Origin: CAWBKV01 sp041946675
Lineage (GTDB): Archaea > Halobacteriota > Methanosarcinia > Methanotrichales > Methanotrichaceae
Direction: 5' to 3'
Assembly (NCBI GenBank): GCA_041946675.1
Contig: JBHGAU010000003.1
Coordinates: forward strand, 3,515 to 67,514
DNA length: 64,000 nt
The notes under the pieces are model-generated. The model was given only the letters and a program-made list of their open reading frames with translations. It did not search any database and was not told the origin of the DNA. Made by a program: the position numbers and the translations under genes. This document shows positions 34,638-43,229 of the stretch, piece by piece; position 1 is the first letter of the stretch; each line of letters begins with the position of its first letter.

Positions 34638-34931
34638 ATGTGTGGGGGAAATGAACTACTGGAAAAGACAAAGGGGTTGCGAGAGAGGGATCTTAAATCA
34701 AAGATGATTTTATATGATCCTGTAGCGTGTGTTTATGTGGACTTAAACGAAACTGCAAAATATATATGGGATCTTATTGATAAAAAAACATTAGATGAAA
34801 TAATAGAGAATTATGCAAAATATTACGGAGTCGATCTCCAAATAGCAGAAACCGATGTATATTATGTGGTTGAAGAATTGGAGCAAAAAGGTATAATCAG
34901 TATAAACAGGTCAAAAGAAGTGAATCAATGA
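34638..34931 (+). CDS. PqqD-like RiPP recognition element protein
   Basis: This 97-residue protein is of the PqqD family. The core is MILYDPVACVYVDLNETAKYIWDLID (quoted in part: YVDLNETAKYIWDLID), with the typical beta strands followed by N-x-T-A-x-x-I-W and then a helix-rich part ending in a winged-helix-like VVEELEQKGII. These small proteins bind the leader of a precursor peptide and deliver it to the radical-SAM enzyme. The ATG at 34638 follows a modest ACAGGAG site. Its stop overlaps the start of the next gene (ATGA), implying tight coupling with the radical-SAM protein. Confidence 0.85.
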   Translation: MCGGNELLEKTKGLRERDLKSKMILYDPVACVYVDLNETAKYIWDLIDKKTLDEIIENYAKYYGVDLQIAETDVYYVVEELEQKGIISINRSKEVNQ

Positions 34932-35956
34932 GTGATTTTTATCCTATAGAAGTTACATATCTAGTTACAAATGCATGTAATGCAAAATGTAAGCACTGTT
35001 ACCTTAATGCAGGTCAGCCTCTTCCAAATGAGCTTACTTTGGAATATATAAAAAAATTATTTTCTGATTTATACGATGCGGGGACAATAAACGTGGAATT
35101 CAGTGGAGGTGAGCCATTACTTAGACAGAATTTTATAGAAATGATGAAAACTGCACAATCCGCTGATTTAACAATCTCAATCTGTTCAAATGGGCTATTG
35201 ATTGATAAAAAAATGGCAGAAACTTTTAAGGATATTGGTGTGAAGCATGTGCAAATAAGCATTGATGGCCTCGAGGCAAATAACGATTTTTTGAGGGGTA
35301 AAGGCGCTTTTGAAGCGGCAGTCAATGCTGTAAAATATCTGAAAGAGGCAGAAGTAAAGACATATGTACGAACCACAGTAACACAAAAAACATTATACGA
35401 GCTTGATCAGTTAGTTAATCTAGCGATTGATTTAAACGCTGATTTGTATGGAGCGAAGCTCTTCCACGCCGTAGGTAGAGGGATAGGATATAAAGAAGAT
35501 CTCATGCTAAATAGCGACGATATGCAGAAATTTAAAAATATTATTCGCAGAATTTCCGAAATTTATAGCGATAAAATCCATATATTAAGCGATAATCCTG
35601 GCTTTTTCGAGAGCAGCAAATCCCATGGACTCTCTGAAGATGAGATGAGGACATTTACATGCCAAGGAGGAAGATCCTGGTGTGTTATTATGCCAAATGG
35701 TGTGGTTACCCCCTGTGATATAATTCCTTTCTACGCAGGTAACATTCGTAAAGAAAAGTTCTCCGAAATTTGGGAAAAAGCAGCTGTTTTCAAAACTTTC
35801 AGAGAATTTGATCCCAATTCATTGAAAGGTGTTTGCGGTGGCTGTGAATATAGAAATATCTGTGGTGGTCACTGTCATGCTCTGGCACTGCTATTTAACG
35901 GAGATTTCTTCGGAAGTGATCCAACATGTTGGCGTGTAAGCAAAGCTGTACTGTAA
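34928..35956 (+). CDS. Radical SAM/SPASM peptide-modifying enzyme 1
   Basis: This 342-residue enzyme has the radical-SAM cluster motif CNAKCKHC (about residues 17-24), the GGEP motif in VEFSGGEPLL, and ISIDGLEANNDFLRGKGAF as in MftC/PqqE-like proteins. The C-terminal SPASM domain shows Cys in FTCQGGRSWCVIMPNG, TPCD, and CGGCEYRNICGGHC, enough for auxiliary Fe-S clusters. Such enzymes form C-C or thioether links, decarboxylate or epimerise residues in a precursor peptide. Overlap with the PqqD-like gene fixes its role in a RiPP pathway. An AhbC/AhbD-like haem enzyme is an alternative but does not fit the neighbours. Confidence 0.88.
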   Translation: MSDFYPIEVTYLVTNACNAKCKHCYLNAGQPLPNELTLEYIKKLFSDLYDAGTINVEFSGGEPLLRQNFIEMMKTAQSADLTISICSNGLLIDKKMAETFKDIGVKHVQISIDGLEANNDFLRGKGAFEAAVNAVKYLKEAEVKTYVRTTVTQKTLYELDQLVNLAIDLNADLYGAKLFHAVGRGIGYKEDLMLNSDDMQKFKNIIRRISEIYSDKIHILSDNPGFFESSKSHGLSEDEMRTFTCQGGRSWCVIMPNGVVTPCDIIPFYAGNIRKEKFSEIWEKAAVFKTFREFDPNSLKGVCGGCEYRNICGGHCHALALLFNGDFFGSDPTCWRVSKAVL

Positions 35957-35973
35957 TCTCTACCCGTGCAAAG

Positions 35974-36165
35974 ATGGCTAAAACAGCTATATATAATTTT
36001 ATTTCACATGCAAAATGTTATGATTTCTATAGATTCTGTCGATCTCGTTGTGCCATGGGAAAATCGATATCAACTGACTATGCAACAATGCAACACCATC
36101 ACGATATGCAACAGAACAGAGATTTTCAGGCATTAATACTGAACGCCAAGGAGTATGTTGGTTAA
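35974..36165 (+). CDS. Small Cys/His-containing protein between the radical-SAM genes
   Basis: This 63-residue frame starts at ATG 35974, 17 bases after the first radical-SAM stop, and its TAA overlaps the ATG of the second enzyme (TAATG). The coupling suggests it is real. It contains HAKCYDFYRFCRSRC (three Cys in a CX6CX3C array) and later MQHHHDMQQNRDF, so it could hold a metal or an Fe-S cluster. I do not recognise the family. It could be a second precursor, a chaperone, or a small subunit of the maturase. Confidence 0.5.
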   Translation: MAKTAIYNFISHAKCYDFYRFCRSRCAMGKSISTDYATMQHHHDMQQNRDFQALILNAKEYVG

Positions 36166-37196
36166 TGGCAAATGAGACTTACTATCCCATGATGGTTAGC
36201 TGGGAGCTGACAAATGCTTGCAATCTCAATTGTATATATTGCTTTAACGACTCAGGCAGAGCATTTGAGAATGAATTAACTAAAGAAGAGATCTATAGCA
36301 CCTTAAGAAGTCTTAATGATGCCGGAGTGATACGAATAGAATTCACAGGCGGCGAACCTATGATGAGGCAGGATTTCGTCGATATCATAAAAGAGGCATA
36401 TAAACTGGATTTCATAATCTCGATTGCCTCCAATGGCACCGTTATTAAGAAGAATATAGCCTCTGTTTTAAAAGATATAGAGGTTGCACATGTGCAGATA
36501 AGTCTGGATGGCTTGAAGGAAACGCACGATTATCATAAAGGGCTAAACGGTGCTTTTGATCTGGTTGTTCAGGGAATCAAGATGCTTAAGGAACAAGACA
36601 TACGCGTTCACGCCAGGATGACGGTGACAAAAAAGAACATTCTTGAGATAGAGGATGTCTTAAAACTTTCAGTAAGTCTTGGTGTAAACGAGGTCGGTAT
36701 GATGCGAGTCTGGTCATCAGGACGGTCATTAGATGGCCAGCTCAATTTAAATGCAAACGAAATTATTGGTCTAAATTATGAAATGCAGCGTCTTATGGAA
36801 TTATATAAGGAAGAGATCAACGTCAGGTACGATCATTGCGGATTTTTTATGAGAGAAGCTTTCCGGCCATTTAGGGAGAATAATGATAGAATATGCCAAT
36901 GCGCAAGAACCACCTGCGTTATCAAACCTGACGGAATAGTTACTCCTTGTGAGATACTGACTATGAAAGCAGGAGACTTGAGAGCTGAAACCTTCGCTGA
37001 AATATGGAGAGACTCTTCAGTCATGGAGGAGTTTCGTTCCTTTGACCCGGACAACCTCAAGGGAACATGTGGGATATGTTCTGACAGATATGTATGTGGT
37101 GGCAATTGCAGAGCCTTGGCATTAATTCATCACGGGGATTTTTATGCTGAGGATACTTCCTGCTGGAAGGTCATGAAAAGCAAAATGGCGAAATGA
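36165..37196 (+). CDS. Radical SAM/SPASM peptide-modifying enzyme 2
   Basis: This paralogue of the first enzyme has 343 residues. It has CNLNCIYC (about residues 20-27), IEFTGGEPMM, VQISLDGLKETHDYHKG, and SPASM cysteines in CQCARTTCVIKPDG, TPCE, and CGICSDRYVCGGNC. The two enzymes share plan and length but differ clearly, so they probably act in sequence or on different residues. Its start is coupled to the small Cys/His protein. The SBP gene follows after about 45 bases. Confidence 0.88.
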   Translation: MANETYYPMMVSWELTNACNLNCIYCFNDSGRAFENELTKEEIYSTLRSLNDAGVIRIEFTGGEPMMRQDFVDIIKEAYKLDFIISIASNGTVIKKNIASVLKDIEVAHVQISLDGLKETHDYHKGLNGAFDLVVQGIKMLKEQDIRVHARMTVTKKNILEIEDVLKLSVSLGVNEVGMMRVWSSGRSLDGQLNLNANEIIGLNYEMQRLMELYKEEINVRYDHCGFFMREAFRPFRENNDRICQCARTTCVIKPDGIVTPCEILTMKAGDLRAETFAEIWRDSSVMEEFRSFDPDNLKGTCGICSDRYVCGGNCRALALIHHGDFYAEDTSCWKVMKSKMAK

Positions 37197-37242
37197 AAAG
37201 CTAATTTATGATTGCAAAAATGTCTCTGAGGTGATACGAGTG

Positions 37243-38853
37243 ATGAATCAAAGAACGCATTGGCATGGTGCTGGCGAATTAATCCTAATTTTCGCTTTGA
37301 GCATCTCAATCGTTTGTGTTAACGCATCAACGGTTAATGATAACAATACTTTAAAAATAGGCATTGCTAAGGTTTATGATAGAATTGGGTTTTTTTCGCC
37401 TGGCATGGGCCACAACTACTATCAATCCGTAATCTATCCAGTGAATAGCCCCCTGGTTTATGAGGATATAAGCGGAGAATTGAAACCTGCCCTAGCCAAA
37501 TCCTGGGAGAACACGGATGGCGGTAAGACGTGGATAATTCATCTTGACGAGAAGGCGAAGTGGCATGATGGTCAACCTGTTACTTCTGAGGATCTGAAAT
37601 TCTCAAGCGAATTTAATCGTAAAAGGGATTCCCGAGTAGATGAATTCATGAAGGAATATCTGGACAGTATCCAAACGCCAGATGAACATACATTGATCTA
37701 CAAGTTAAAGAAACCGTTTTCTCCCTTCTTGAGCTGGTTGACTCCAGCCGGCCTATCAACAATTATTCCCAAACATATTTGGGAAGGAATAAGCCCTGAA
37801 AAAGCCGGAGAATCAGAGGATATGATCGGTTGCGGTCCATTCATCTTGGAGAAGTTCGATAAAGATAGGAATGTCATAGTCTTCAAATCCAGTGATAACT
37901 ATTTTGGAGAGAAGCCTAAGGTCTCCAAAGTTGAGCTTCATATGTTTAAAGGAGAAGATACGATGCTCATGGCCTTGAAAAAAGGAGAGATCGATGTTGC
38001 AGGCATGATTAAGGGTTTATCAGTGCCTTCACTGCTAAACGAGAACGATATCAAAATCAAGGCTACGCCCAGCGGATCTGTGAACAATCTGATCTTCAAC
38101 ATGCGCAACTATCCATTGAATATAACTGCGGTGAGACAAGCAATGGCCTATTGCATAGACTACAACCAGATCACTGAGACCTCAACCCTTAATTATGGAC
38201 AGGCTGGGGGCTATGCTCCGGATATATCACCCGATATGTGGTGGTTCAATCCCGATGCTACAAGATATACCAGAAACGTAACCACTGCGAACAGACTGTT
38301 GAACTCCGTGGGTTTCAACGACACTGATAAAGACGGAATTCGAGAGCTTCCAGATGGGCGTGATCTAGCGATCAATCTTTATGTTCCGGGACCTGATGCC
38401 AATTACATGAGAGTGGCTGAGATGATAAGCAAATATATGAAAGAGGCTGGCATAAAGGTGGAGGTCAGAGGAGTGGATTACTCTGTTTGGACGGACGAGT
38501 TCCTCTTCAAGCATACCTTTGATACTATCATCGAGGGCACTACATTGATAGATAGCCCGTTCAAGAGCGCTTACATCGATTTGATCTTTTGTGATATGCC
38601 CGGATATAAGAATGTGACACAAAAATTCATGAATTCGGTGGATTCGCTGCTGAGCGAGAGCTCCACAGAAAAACAGAAAAAGATCTCTTATGACATCCAA
38701 CAGATGGTAGCAAAAGATGTTCCAGGTGTCTCTCTATATTCAACACAGATTATTGATGCCTACAGGTCAGACAAGTTTGGAGGGCTTGTACAGCTCCCCT
38801 TTGATGGTATCGTGAACTATCAATCCATGATCCACGCTGCCAAGGTGAAATAA
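37243..38853 (+). CDS. Family-5 solute-binding protein of the RiPP block
   Basis: This SBP_bac_5 protein is about 536 residues. An in-frame GTG start at 37231 is also open, but the GAGGTGA at 37228-37234 places the ATG at 37243 better. The signal peptide region is LILIFALSISIVCVNAS. Family segments are GGKTWIIHLDEKAKWHDG, IIPKHIWEGI, MIGCGPFILEKFDKD, VRQAMAYCIDYNQI. It diverges from the other SBPs in the window, consistent with a different ligand. Its location after the modifying enzymes suggests it re-imports their metal-loaded product; this is inference. Confidence 0.87.
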   Translation: MNQRTHWHGAGELILIFALSISIVCVNASTVNDNNTLKIGIAKVYDRIGFFSPGMGHNYYQSVIYPVNSPLVYEDISGELKPALAKSWENTDGGKTWIIHLDEKAKWHDGQPVTSEDLKFSSEFNRKRDSRVDEFMKEYLDSIQTPDEHTLIYKLKKPFSPFLSWLTPAGLSTIIPKHIWEGISPEKAGESEDMIGCGPFILEKFDKDRNVIVFKSSDNYFGEKPKVSKVELHMFKGEDTMLMALKKGEIDVAGMIKGLSVPSLLNENDIKIKATPSGSVNNLIFNMRNYPLNITAVRQAMAYCIDYNQITETSTLNYGQAGGYAPDISPDMWWFNPDATRYTRNVTTANRLLNSVGFNDTDKDGIRELPDGRDLAINLYVPGPDANYMRVAEMISKYMKEAGIKVEVRGVDYSVWTDEFLFKHTFDTIIEGTTLIDSPFKSAYIDLIFCDMPGYKNVTQKFMNSVDSLLSESSTEKQKKISYDIQQMVAKDVPGVSLYSTQIIDAYRSDKFGGLVQLPFDGIVNYQSMIHAAKVK

Positions 38854-38955
38854 TGAGCCTTGGCAGTAGGTATCTTTTTATAAAACCATTTTATTCGGCA
38901 AGAGACTTTTGAACGTGACCGAAGTTCAGGCAATAGTCCTTGTGCACAGAGAATA

Positions 38956-39957
38956 ATGTCAAGACATGTTTTCGATGATAAAACGGCATGGTTTCTTCTT
39001 TCCAGGTCCTTTCGATATCTTTTAACCTTCGTTTTAGTGGTTGTGCTTAGCTTCTTAATTCCCAGGTTTATGCCCGGAGATCCTGTAGTAAATCTGCTGG
39101 GGGGAGACCATGCCTATATTTCTTCAGAAGCAATGCAAAATATGAGGATGGAATTGGGCCTGGAAAAGCCGTTGTATTTGCAGTTCCTGATCTATCTAAA
39201 CAGCTTGCTGCAAGGAGATTGGGGAAAATCCTTTCACTATGCTCAACCCATCCTCCCCATCATCTGCTACCGTCTACAATGGACTCTGGTCTTGATGATT
39301 CCATCAATAATCTTGGGAGCAGCGCTTGGAACGGTCTTGGGCTCTCTTGCCGGGTGGAGGAAGGGCGGGCAATTCGATATAATTATGTCCTCCCTTTTGC
39401 TCCTGCTTTACTCGACGCCAGGATACTGGCTGGCTATGCTTTTCGCTCTAATCCTGGGATTCTATCTGAATCTGCTGCCCTTCTATGGAATGACTTCTTC
39501 AGATTCAGTCGGACTTGAAAGAGCCCTGGATATCCTGAGACATATGATATTGCCAGCTTCGGTGCTAACGATATACAAAGCGGCTCACAATTATCTGATC
39601 GCCAGGGGCTCTATTATCCAGGTATCTGAAGAAGGCTACATCTTAACAGCACGAGCTAAGGGATTGGGAGAGAATGCAGTCCTATTCAAGCACGTGCTGA
39701 AAAACGCCATGCTTCCATTAGCAACATCAGTGGCCATGGACTTCGGATTCATGCTCTCAGGAACCATCCTTGTGGAGATCGTCTTCTCGTGGAATGGCAT
39801 GGGCACTCTTGTCTACGACTCTGTGGTGACGAGAGATTACCCGATGCTCAATGGGTGTCTGATAATTATTAGCATCTGCGTTATTATCTCTAATCTGCTG
39901 GTGGACTTTTTCTACTATCTGCTTGACCCGAGAATCAGAGGTGGGGAGATCATTTGA
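38956..39957 (+). CDS. DppB/NikB-type ABC permease of the RiPP block
   Basis: This DppB protein has 333 residues with PRFMPGDPVVNLLGGDHAY, GLEKPLYLQFLIYLNSLLQGDWGKSF and the coupling loop TARAKGLGENAVLFKHVLKN, ending LDPRIRGG. It follows the SBP by about 100 bases. Its stop overlaps the ATG of the methyltransferase (TGATG). It should pair with the DppC at 40661, with the methyltransferase gene inserted between the two permease genes. Confidence 0.9.
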   Translation: MSRHVFDDKTAWFLLSRSFRYLLTFVLVVVLSFLIPRFMPGDPVVNLLGGDHAYISSEAMQNMRMELGLEKPLYLQFLIYLNSLLQGDWGKSFHYAQPILPIICYRLQWTLVLMIPSIILGAALGTVLGSLAGWRKGGQFDIIMSSLLLLLYSTPGYWLAMLFALILGFYLNLLPFYGMTSSDSVGLERALDILRHMILPASVLTIYKAAHNYLIARGSIIQVSEEGYILTARAKGLGENAVLFKHVLKNAMLPLATSVAMDFGFMLSGTILVEIVFSWNGMGTLVYDSVVTRDYPMLNGCLIIISICVIISNLLVDFFYYLLDPRIRGGEII

Positions 39958-40664
39958 TGGAAGACAGGGATGATGAAAAAATCACTCTAAAAACAATCAA
40001 CTTGGAGCGAGCCAGGTATGCGTTGGATGACTTCGGGCCGCGCGCTGCATGTTACGATTATTACATCCAGTCAGTCCCTGCGGCCAAGATGGCCGAGGCT
40101 GTGGCTTATGCTGCAGGATTCCAAGAGACCGATAAAGTGCTCGATTTGGCTTGCGGCACGGGATTTCTCTTAAAGCATCTTCCGGGAGATGGGTTGAGAT
40201 GCGGACTGGATCTTTGCAAGGCGATGCTGCTCAAAGCAGGCGGAAATCATTTCCATCGGGTGCAGGCTCATGCTTGTGCACTTCCATTCCGGGATGAGAC
40301 ATTCGATGTGGTAGTATGTCTGGGCGCGATCAATATATTCGACGACAATGAGCTTGGGCTTCTTTTAAGAGAGATAATTCGAACCTTGAACAAGAGAGGA
40401 TGTTTCGTTGCAGATGCGTCCATACTGCCGCACCCTTCCACTTTAGACCGGCTGCTACATCCATTGCTCAGAACATATAATCACCTGATCTCCACTGCCT
40501 GGAGATGTCCGGTAACAATCCAGTATCACAAAAGAGATATCGATCAACTTGGGACGATCTTTGAAAACCATTTTGAAGAGGTGGAGACATTTATGAGGAA
40601 TGATCTAATCCGAATAGGCATGGGCGTTAAATACGGCATTGGGATAGTGGTGGGAAGAAAATGA
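39957..40664 (+). CDS. Class I SAM-dependent methyltransferase between permease genes
   Basis: The protein has about 235 residues; motif I is VLDLACGTGFLLKHLPGDG and the post-motif CGLDLCKAMLLKA. A second conserved strand, FDVVVCLGAINIFDD, and the NKRGCFVADASIL region fit Methyltransf_11-type enzymes. It differs from the family at 3772/19748/27977. Both ends overlap neighbouring genes (TGATG with dppB, ATGA with dppC), so it is an integral part of the transporter operon. Substrate is unknown. Confidence 0.82.
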   Translation: MEDRDDEKITLKTINLERARYALDDFGPRAACYDYYIQSVPAAKMAEAVAYAAGFQETDKVLDLACGTGFLLKHLPGDGLRCGLDLCKAMLLKAGGNHFHRVQAHACALPFRDETFDVVVCLGAINIFDDNELGLLLREIIRTLNKRGCFVADASILPHPSTLDRLLHPLLRTYNHLISTAWRCPVTIQYHKRDIDQLGTIFENHFEEVETFMRNDLIRIGMGVKYGIGIVVGRK

Positions 40665-41536
40665 GTGTGTTTTCAGGCAAACGCGCGGCACGTCTGGAGT
40701 TTTCCGGGTTACTCATACAAAGACCGAGCTGGCCGGTCCTTACCGGCCTCGTCCTGCTGGGCATCTTCCTCTTGCTGGCCATATTCGCGCCCTTGATCGC
40801 GCCATATGATCCTTGGGAGCCCGGAAGGCCATTCTTGCCTCCGAGCGGAGCGCATCCATTTGGCACCAATGACATCGGCCAAGACATATTCAGCGAACTT
40901 ATCTTCGGTACACGCATCTCCCTCTTTGTAGGCTTCTTCGCCGCCTTCGTCTCTGTGGCCGTCGGCGCCCTTGTGGGTCTCTTCTCCGGCTACCTGCGCG
41001 GCGCAGCGGATGAAGTTCTTATGGGCGCAACAGATATCGTTCTCATCATACCGGCCCTGCCGCTCATGATCATCCTTGCAGCACACAGCAGCCCAAGCAT
41101 CTGGAATATCATAATAGTAATCGGAGCCCTCTGGTGGACCTCTACCGCACGGGTGGTCCGCTCGCGAGTGTTGCAGCTGCGCGAGACGCCTTTCGTTGAG
41201 GCGGCCAGAGGTCTCGGCGCTGGCGATGCTTATATAGTCTTTCGGCATATTCTCCCCAACAGCCTGCAGGTGATCCTGGCAAAATTCATCCTGGCCGTGG
41301 CCGGGGCAATGCTTACTGAAGCCTCCCTGAGCTTCCTGGGCCTTGGTGATCCCTTACAGAAGAGCTGGGGGATGATGCTCAACTATGCTTTCTCTCGTGG
41401 CGGTTTCATCAACGGCTACTGGTGGTGGTATCTGCCGCCGGGGATCTGCATCTCTCTGGCAGTCCTGAGCTTTGTGCTCATCGGCTTCGGTCTTGAAGAA
41501 AGGGAGCAGAATGCGATGAAGGCTTCTCAGCTTTAG
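40661..41536 (+). CDS. DppC/NikC-type ABC permease of the RiPP block
   Basis: This DppC protein has 291 residues with IAPYDPWEPGRPFLPPSGAHPFGTND, the coupling loop AARGLGAGDAYIVFRHILPN, ASLSFLGLGDPLQKSWG and YWWWYLPPG. It is the last gene of the block. No Opp ATPases follow, so it must use those encoded elsewhere (for example at 6354-8008 or 54785-56424). Confidence 0.9.
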   Translation: MSVFSGKRAARLEFSGLLIQRPSWPVLTGLVLLGIFLLLAIFAPLIAPYDPWEPGRPFLPPSGAHPFGTNDIGQDIFSELIFGTRISLFVGFFAAFVSVAVGALVGLFSGYLRGAADEVLMGATDIVLIIPALPLMIILAAHSSPSIWNIIIVIGALWWTSTARVVRSRVLQLRETPFVEAARGLGAGDAYIVFRHILPNSLQVILAKFILAVAGAMLTEASLSFLGLGDPLQKSWGMMLNYAFSRGGFINGYWWWYLPPGICISLAVLSFVLIGFGLEEREQNAMKASQL

Positions 41537-41572
41537 GTCCCAATGAGCTTCAAAGCCATTAAAAAATTGATG

Positions 41573-41599
41573 TAATACTATAACCGAAAAATTTATTAC
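41573..41599 (+). promoter_or_regulatory. Shared promoter element, perfect dyad, no downstream gene
   Basis: GTAATA (41572-41577), 16 bases, TATTAC (41594-41599) inside AACCGAAAAATTTATTACTAAA, with a BRE-like CGAAAAA. As a direct form it is TAATAC-N15-TATTAC. On the plus strand it is followed by no gene, only by the 3' end of a decayed ATPase on the other strand. Confidence 0.55.
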
Positions 41600-41688
41600 T
41601 AAATAAGACAAAACTAACAAAGCGTCCAGCGAGTCAACTTGGCCTCCGTCAAGTGAAGCTCAATAAACTTGAAGCCTTATGCCATTAA

Positions 41689-41726
41689 TCCCTGGTTTGT
41701 CAGTGCCTTAGGGTACAAGCCAGGGA
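41689..41726. repeat. Long hairpin
   Basis: TCCCTGGTTTGT (41689-41700) pairs with ACAAGCCAGGGA (41715-41726), 11 of 12 positions, around a 14-base loop. It lies just beyond the end of the decayed ATPase and could be a terminator or an insertion-element end. Confidence 0.4.
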
Positions 41727-41734
41727 CCTCTTCT

Positions 41735-42344
41735 TCATAATTTTATGCCTTGAGCAGCTTTGCGTTTATGGCTACAACCACTGTGCTGGCACGCCAGAAC
41801 TGTACTTTCATCTGCGTCTGTCAGTGCCAGGACATCAGTCACGCCGAACCTTCCTTCCGTCAGAGTACCCGTTTTGTCGAAGATCTGGTTTCAAGGCCCC
41901 AACCGGGAGATCGACCATTTGGCCGTCTTTTATAAGATGAGCTTCGGAAGGCATTATCTTGATCAGCTCCTACCAGAAGAAAATCTCTCCTTGCAGGCCG
42001 AAGACTACTGCAGAGCTGTAAAAGTAGGCTGCACTGATCGCCACAGCGATCAAGGTCGTCATTCCAATATTGTCTTCCTTCACTTCTCTGAAAAAATCCC
42101 TGATGAATGGATGGCCTCCATAGAAATAAATAAGTGTAGATATCAGGAATAATGCGAAGATCGAGCCGGGAAAACCAGTCGATATCCAAAAAGACCTTAA
42201 ATGAAGGGGGAAAGGACAGCGATAGGGACCGTCAGGATCGTCGATATAACGAATCTTCTCTTAAGATCATCTTACTCTATGGCTTTCATGTCCACATCGG
42301 TGTGTGTCATGGGACCTGCCCTTTTTGTCCATATGATGCATCAT
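41735..42344 (-). pseudogene. Decayed P1B-type metal ATPase (CopB-like)
   Basis: On the minus strand, fragments of one ATPase appear in order but in different frames: a His-rich start (MMHHMDKKGRSHDTHRCGH), DDLKRRFVISTILTVPIAVL followed by an in-frame stop, then STLIYFYGGHPFIRDFF and AYFYSSAVVFGLQGEIFFW, a stop, ELIKIMPSEAHLIKDGQMVD, and finally FDKTGTLTEGRFGVTDVLAL with the phosphorylation motif DKTGT. Membrane helices bearing the metal site and the ATP-binding domain are deleted. At least two frame changes, two stops and large internal deletions show that it is dead. CopB-type proteins export copper or related ions. Confidence 0.75.
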
Positions 42345-42382
42345 ATGCTTCTCGCCAGTTCCAGGAAAATCTGATGTCCTGT

Positions 42383-43228
42383 TCATATCTGAGCACTATT
42401 ATGTTCGTGCATGTGCTCTGCATCGTGGGCATGCAGATGCTCATGAACAAGCTTTCCGTGAACATGCATATGTTCATGAATTAGATTAGCAGAAAGCAGA
42501 AGCTCCAGGTCGTCAAGCACCTCTTTCGCATTCCCGTCAACCGCGATCCTGTGGTCTTCACTCATGACTACTGCTCTAGTGCTGATTTGCTCTACCAGCT
42601 CAAGGTCATGTGTGGTGGTAATTATCGTTTTTCCTGCTCTTCCCAGATCCTGTAATAGCTCTGTCAGCCATAGCTGGGTTCTGGGATCCAATCCCGCAGT
42701 GGGCTCATCAAGCAAAAGGATACTAGGATTTACAGCCAGAACAGCGGCAATGCAGACCTTTTTCTTTTCTCCACCGCTCAGTGTATGGGGCGCTCGGTCT
42801 TTGAGCTTGGATATACCTATCATCTCCAGGACTTCCAGCACTCTGGTCTTGACCTCTTCCGAGGCCATGTTGAGCTGAAGAGGTCCAAATGCAACCTCCT
42901 CAAATACAGTAGGTGAAAAAAGCTGAACATCGGATGATTGAAAGACAAAACCTACCCTGCTCCGGAAATAAGACCTGAATTCATTATCCTTAATGGTATC
43001 GAAGACCTCTTCGATTATCTTGTTATCGAAGGCATAGAATTCTCCAACCGTAGGATAAATAAGCCCATTCAAGATGGCCAGCAGAGTCGATTTGCCGCTA
43101 CCGTTCGAGCCAATTATGGATATCTGCTCACCGCGGTCCACTTTAAAGCTGATATCTTTTAAAGCGTTAATTTTTCCAACGTATGTATATGATACATCTC
43201 TCAGGTCAAAGATCGTTCCCATGTTCAT
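42383..43228 (-). CDS. cbiO: NikO/CbiO-type ECF transporter ATPase with a His-rich tail
   Basis: This ATPase of a nickel/cobalt ECF transporter has 281 residues. Walker A is GSNGSGKST, signature LSGGEKKKVCIAAVL, Walker B ILLLDEPTAGLDP, switch TTTHDLE. FQSSDVQLFSPTVFEEVAFGP is typical of CbiO/EcfA proteins. The last 30 or so residues (LIHEHMHVHGKLVHEHLHAH...) are rich in histidine, as in proteins that hold or sense nickel. It follows CbiQ by a few bases in the minus-strand operon cbiM-cbiQ-cbiO. Confidence 0.88.
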   Translation of the reverse strand: MNMGTIFDLRDVSYTYVGKINALKDISFKVDRGEQISIIGSNGSGKSTLLAILNGLIYPTVGEFYAFDNKIIEEVFDTIKDNEFRSYFRSRVGFVFQSSDVQLFSPTVFEEVAFGPLQLNMASEEVKTRVLEVLEMIGISKLKDRAPHTLSGGEKKKVCIAAVLAVNPSILLLDEPTAGLDPRTQLWLTELLQDLGRAGKTIITTTHDLELVEQISTRAVVMSEDHRIAVDGNAKEVLDDLELLLSANLIHEHMHVHGKLVHEHLHAHDAEHMHEHNSAQI

Positions 43229-43229
43229 A

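Noticed and set aside
34519..34707. A 62-codon frame (TTG start) overlapping the putative precursor, as an alternative precursor peptide.
   Set aside because: It has no ribosome-binding site, runs through the hairpin/T-run and into the PqqD-like gene in another frame; the 21-codon frame has a strong GGAGGAG and a plausible leader.
34928..37196. The two radical-SAM proteins as AhbC/AhbD haem-synthesis enzymes.
   Set aside because: The SPASM pattern is compatible, but the coupling to a PqqD-like protein, a short peptide gene and an exporter fits a RiPP pathway better.
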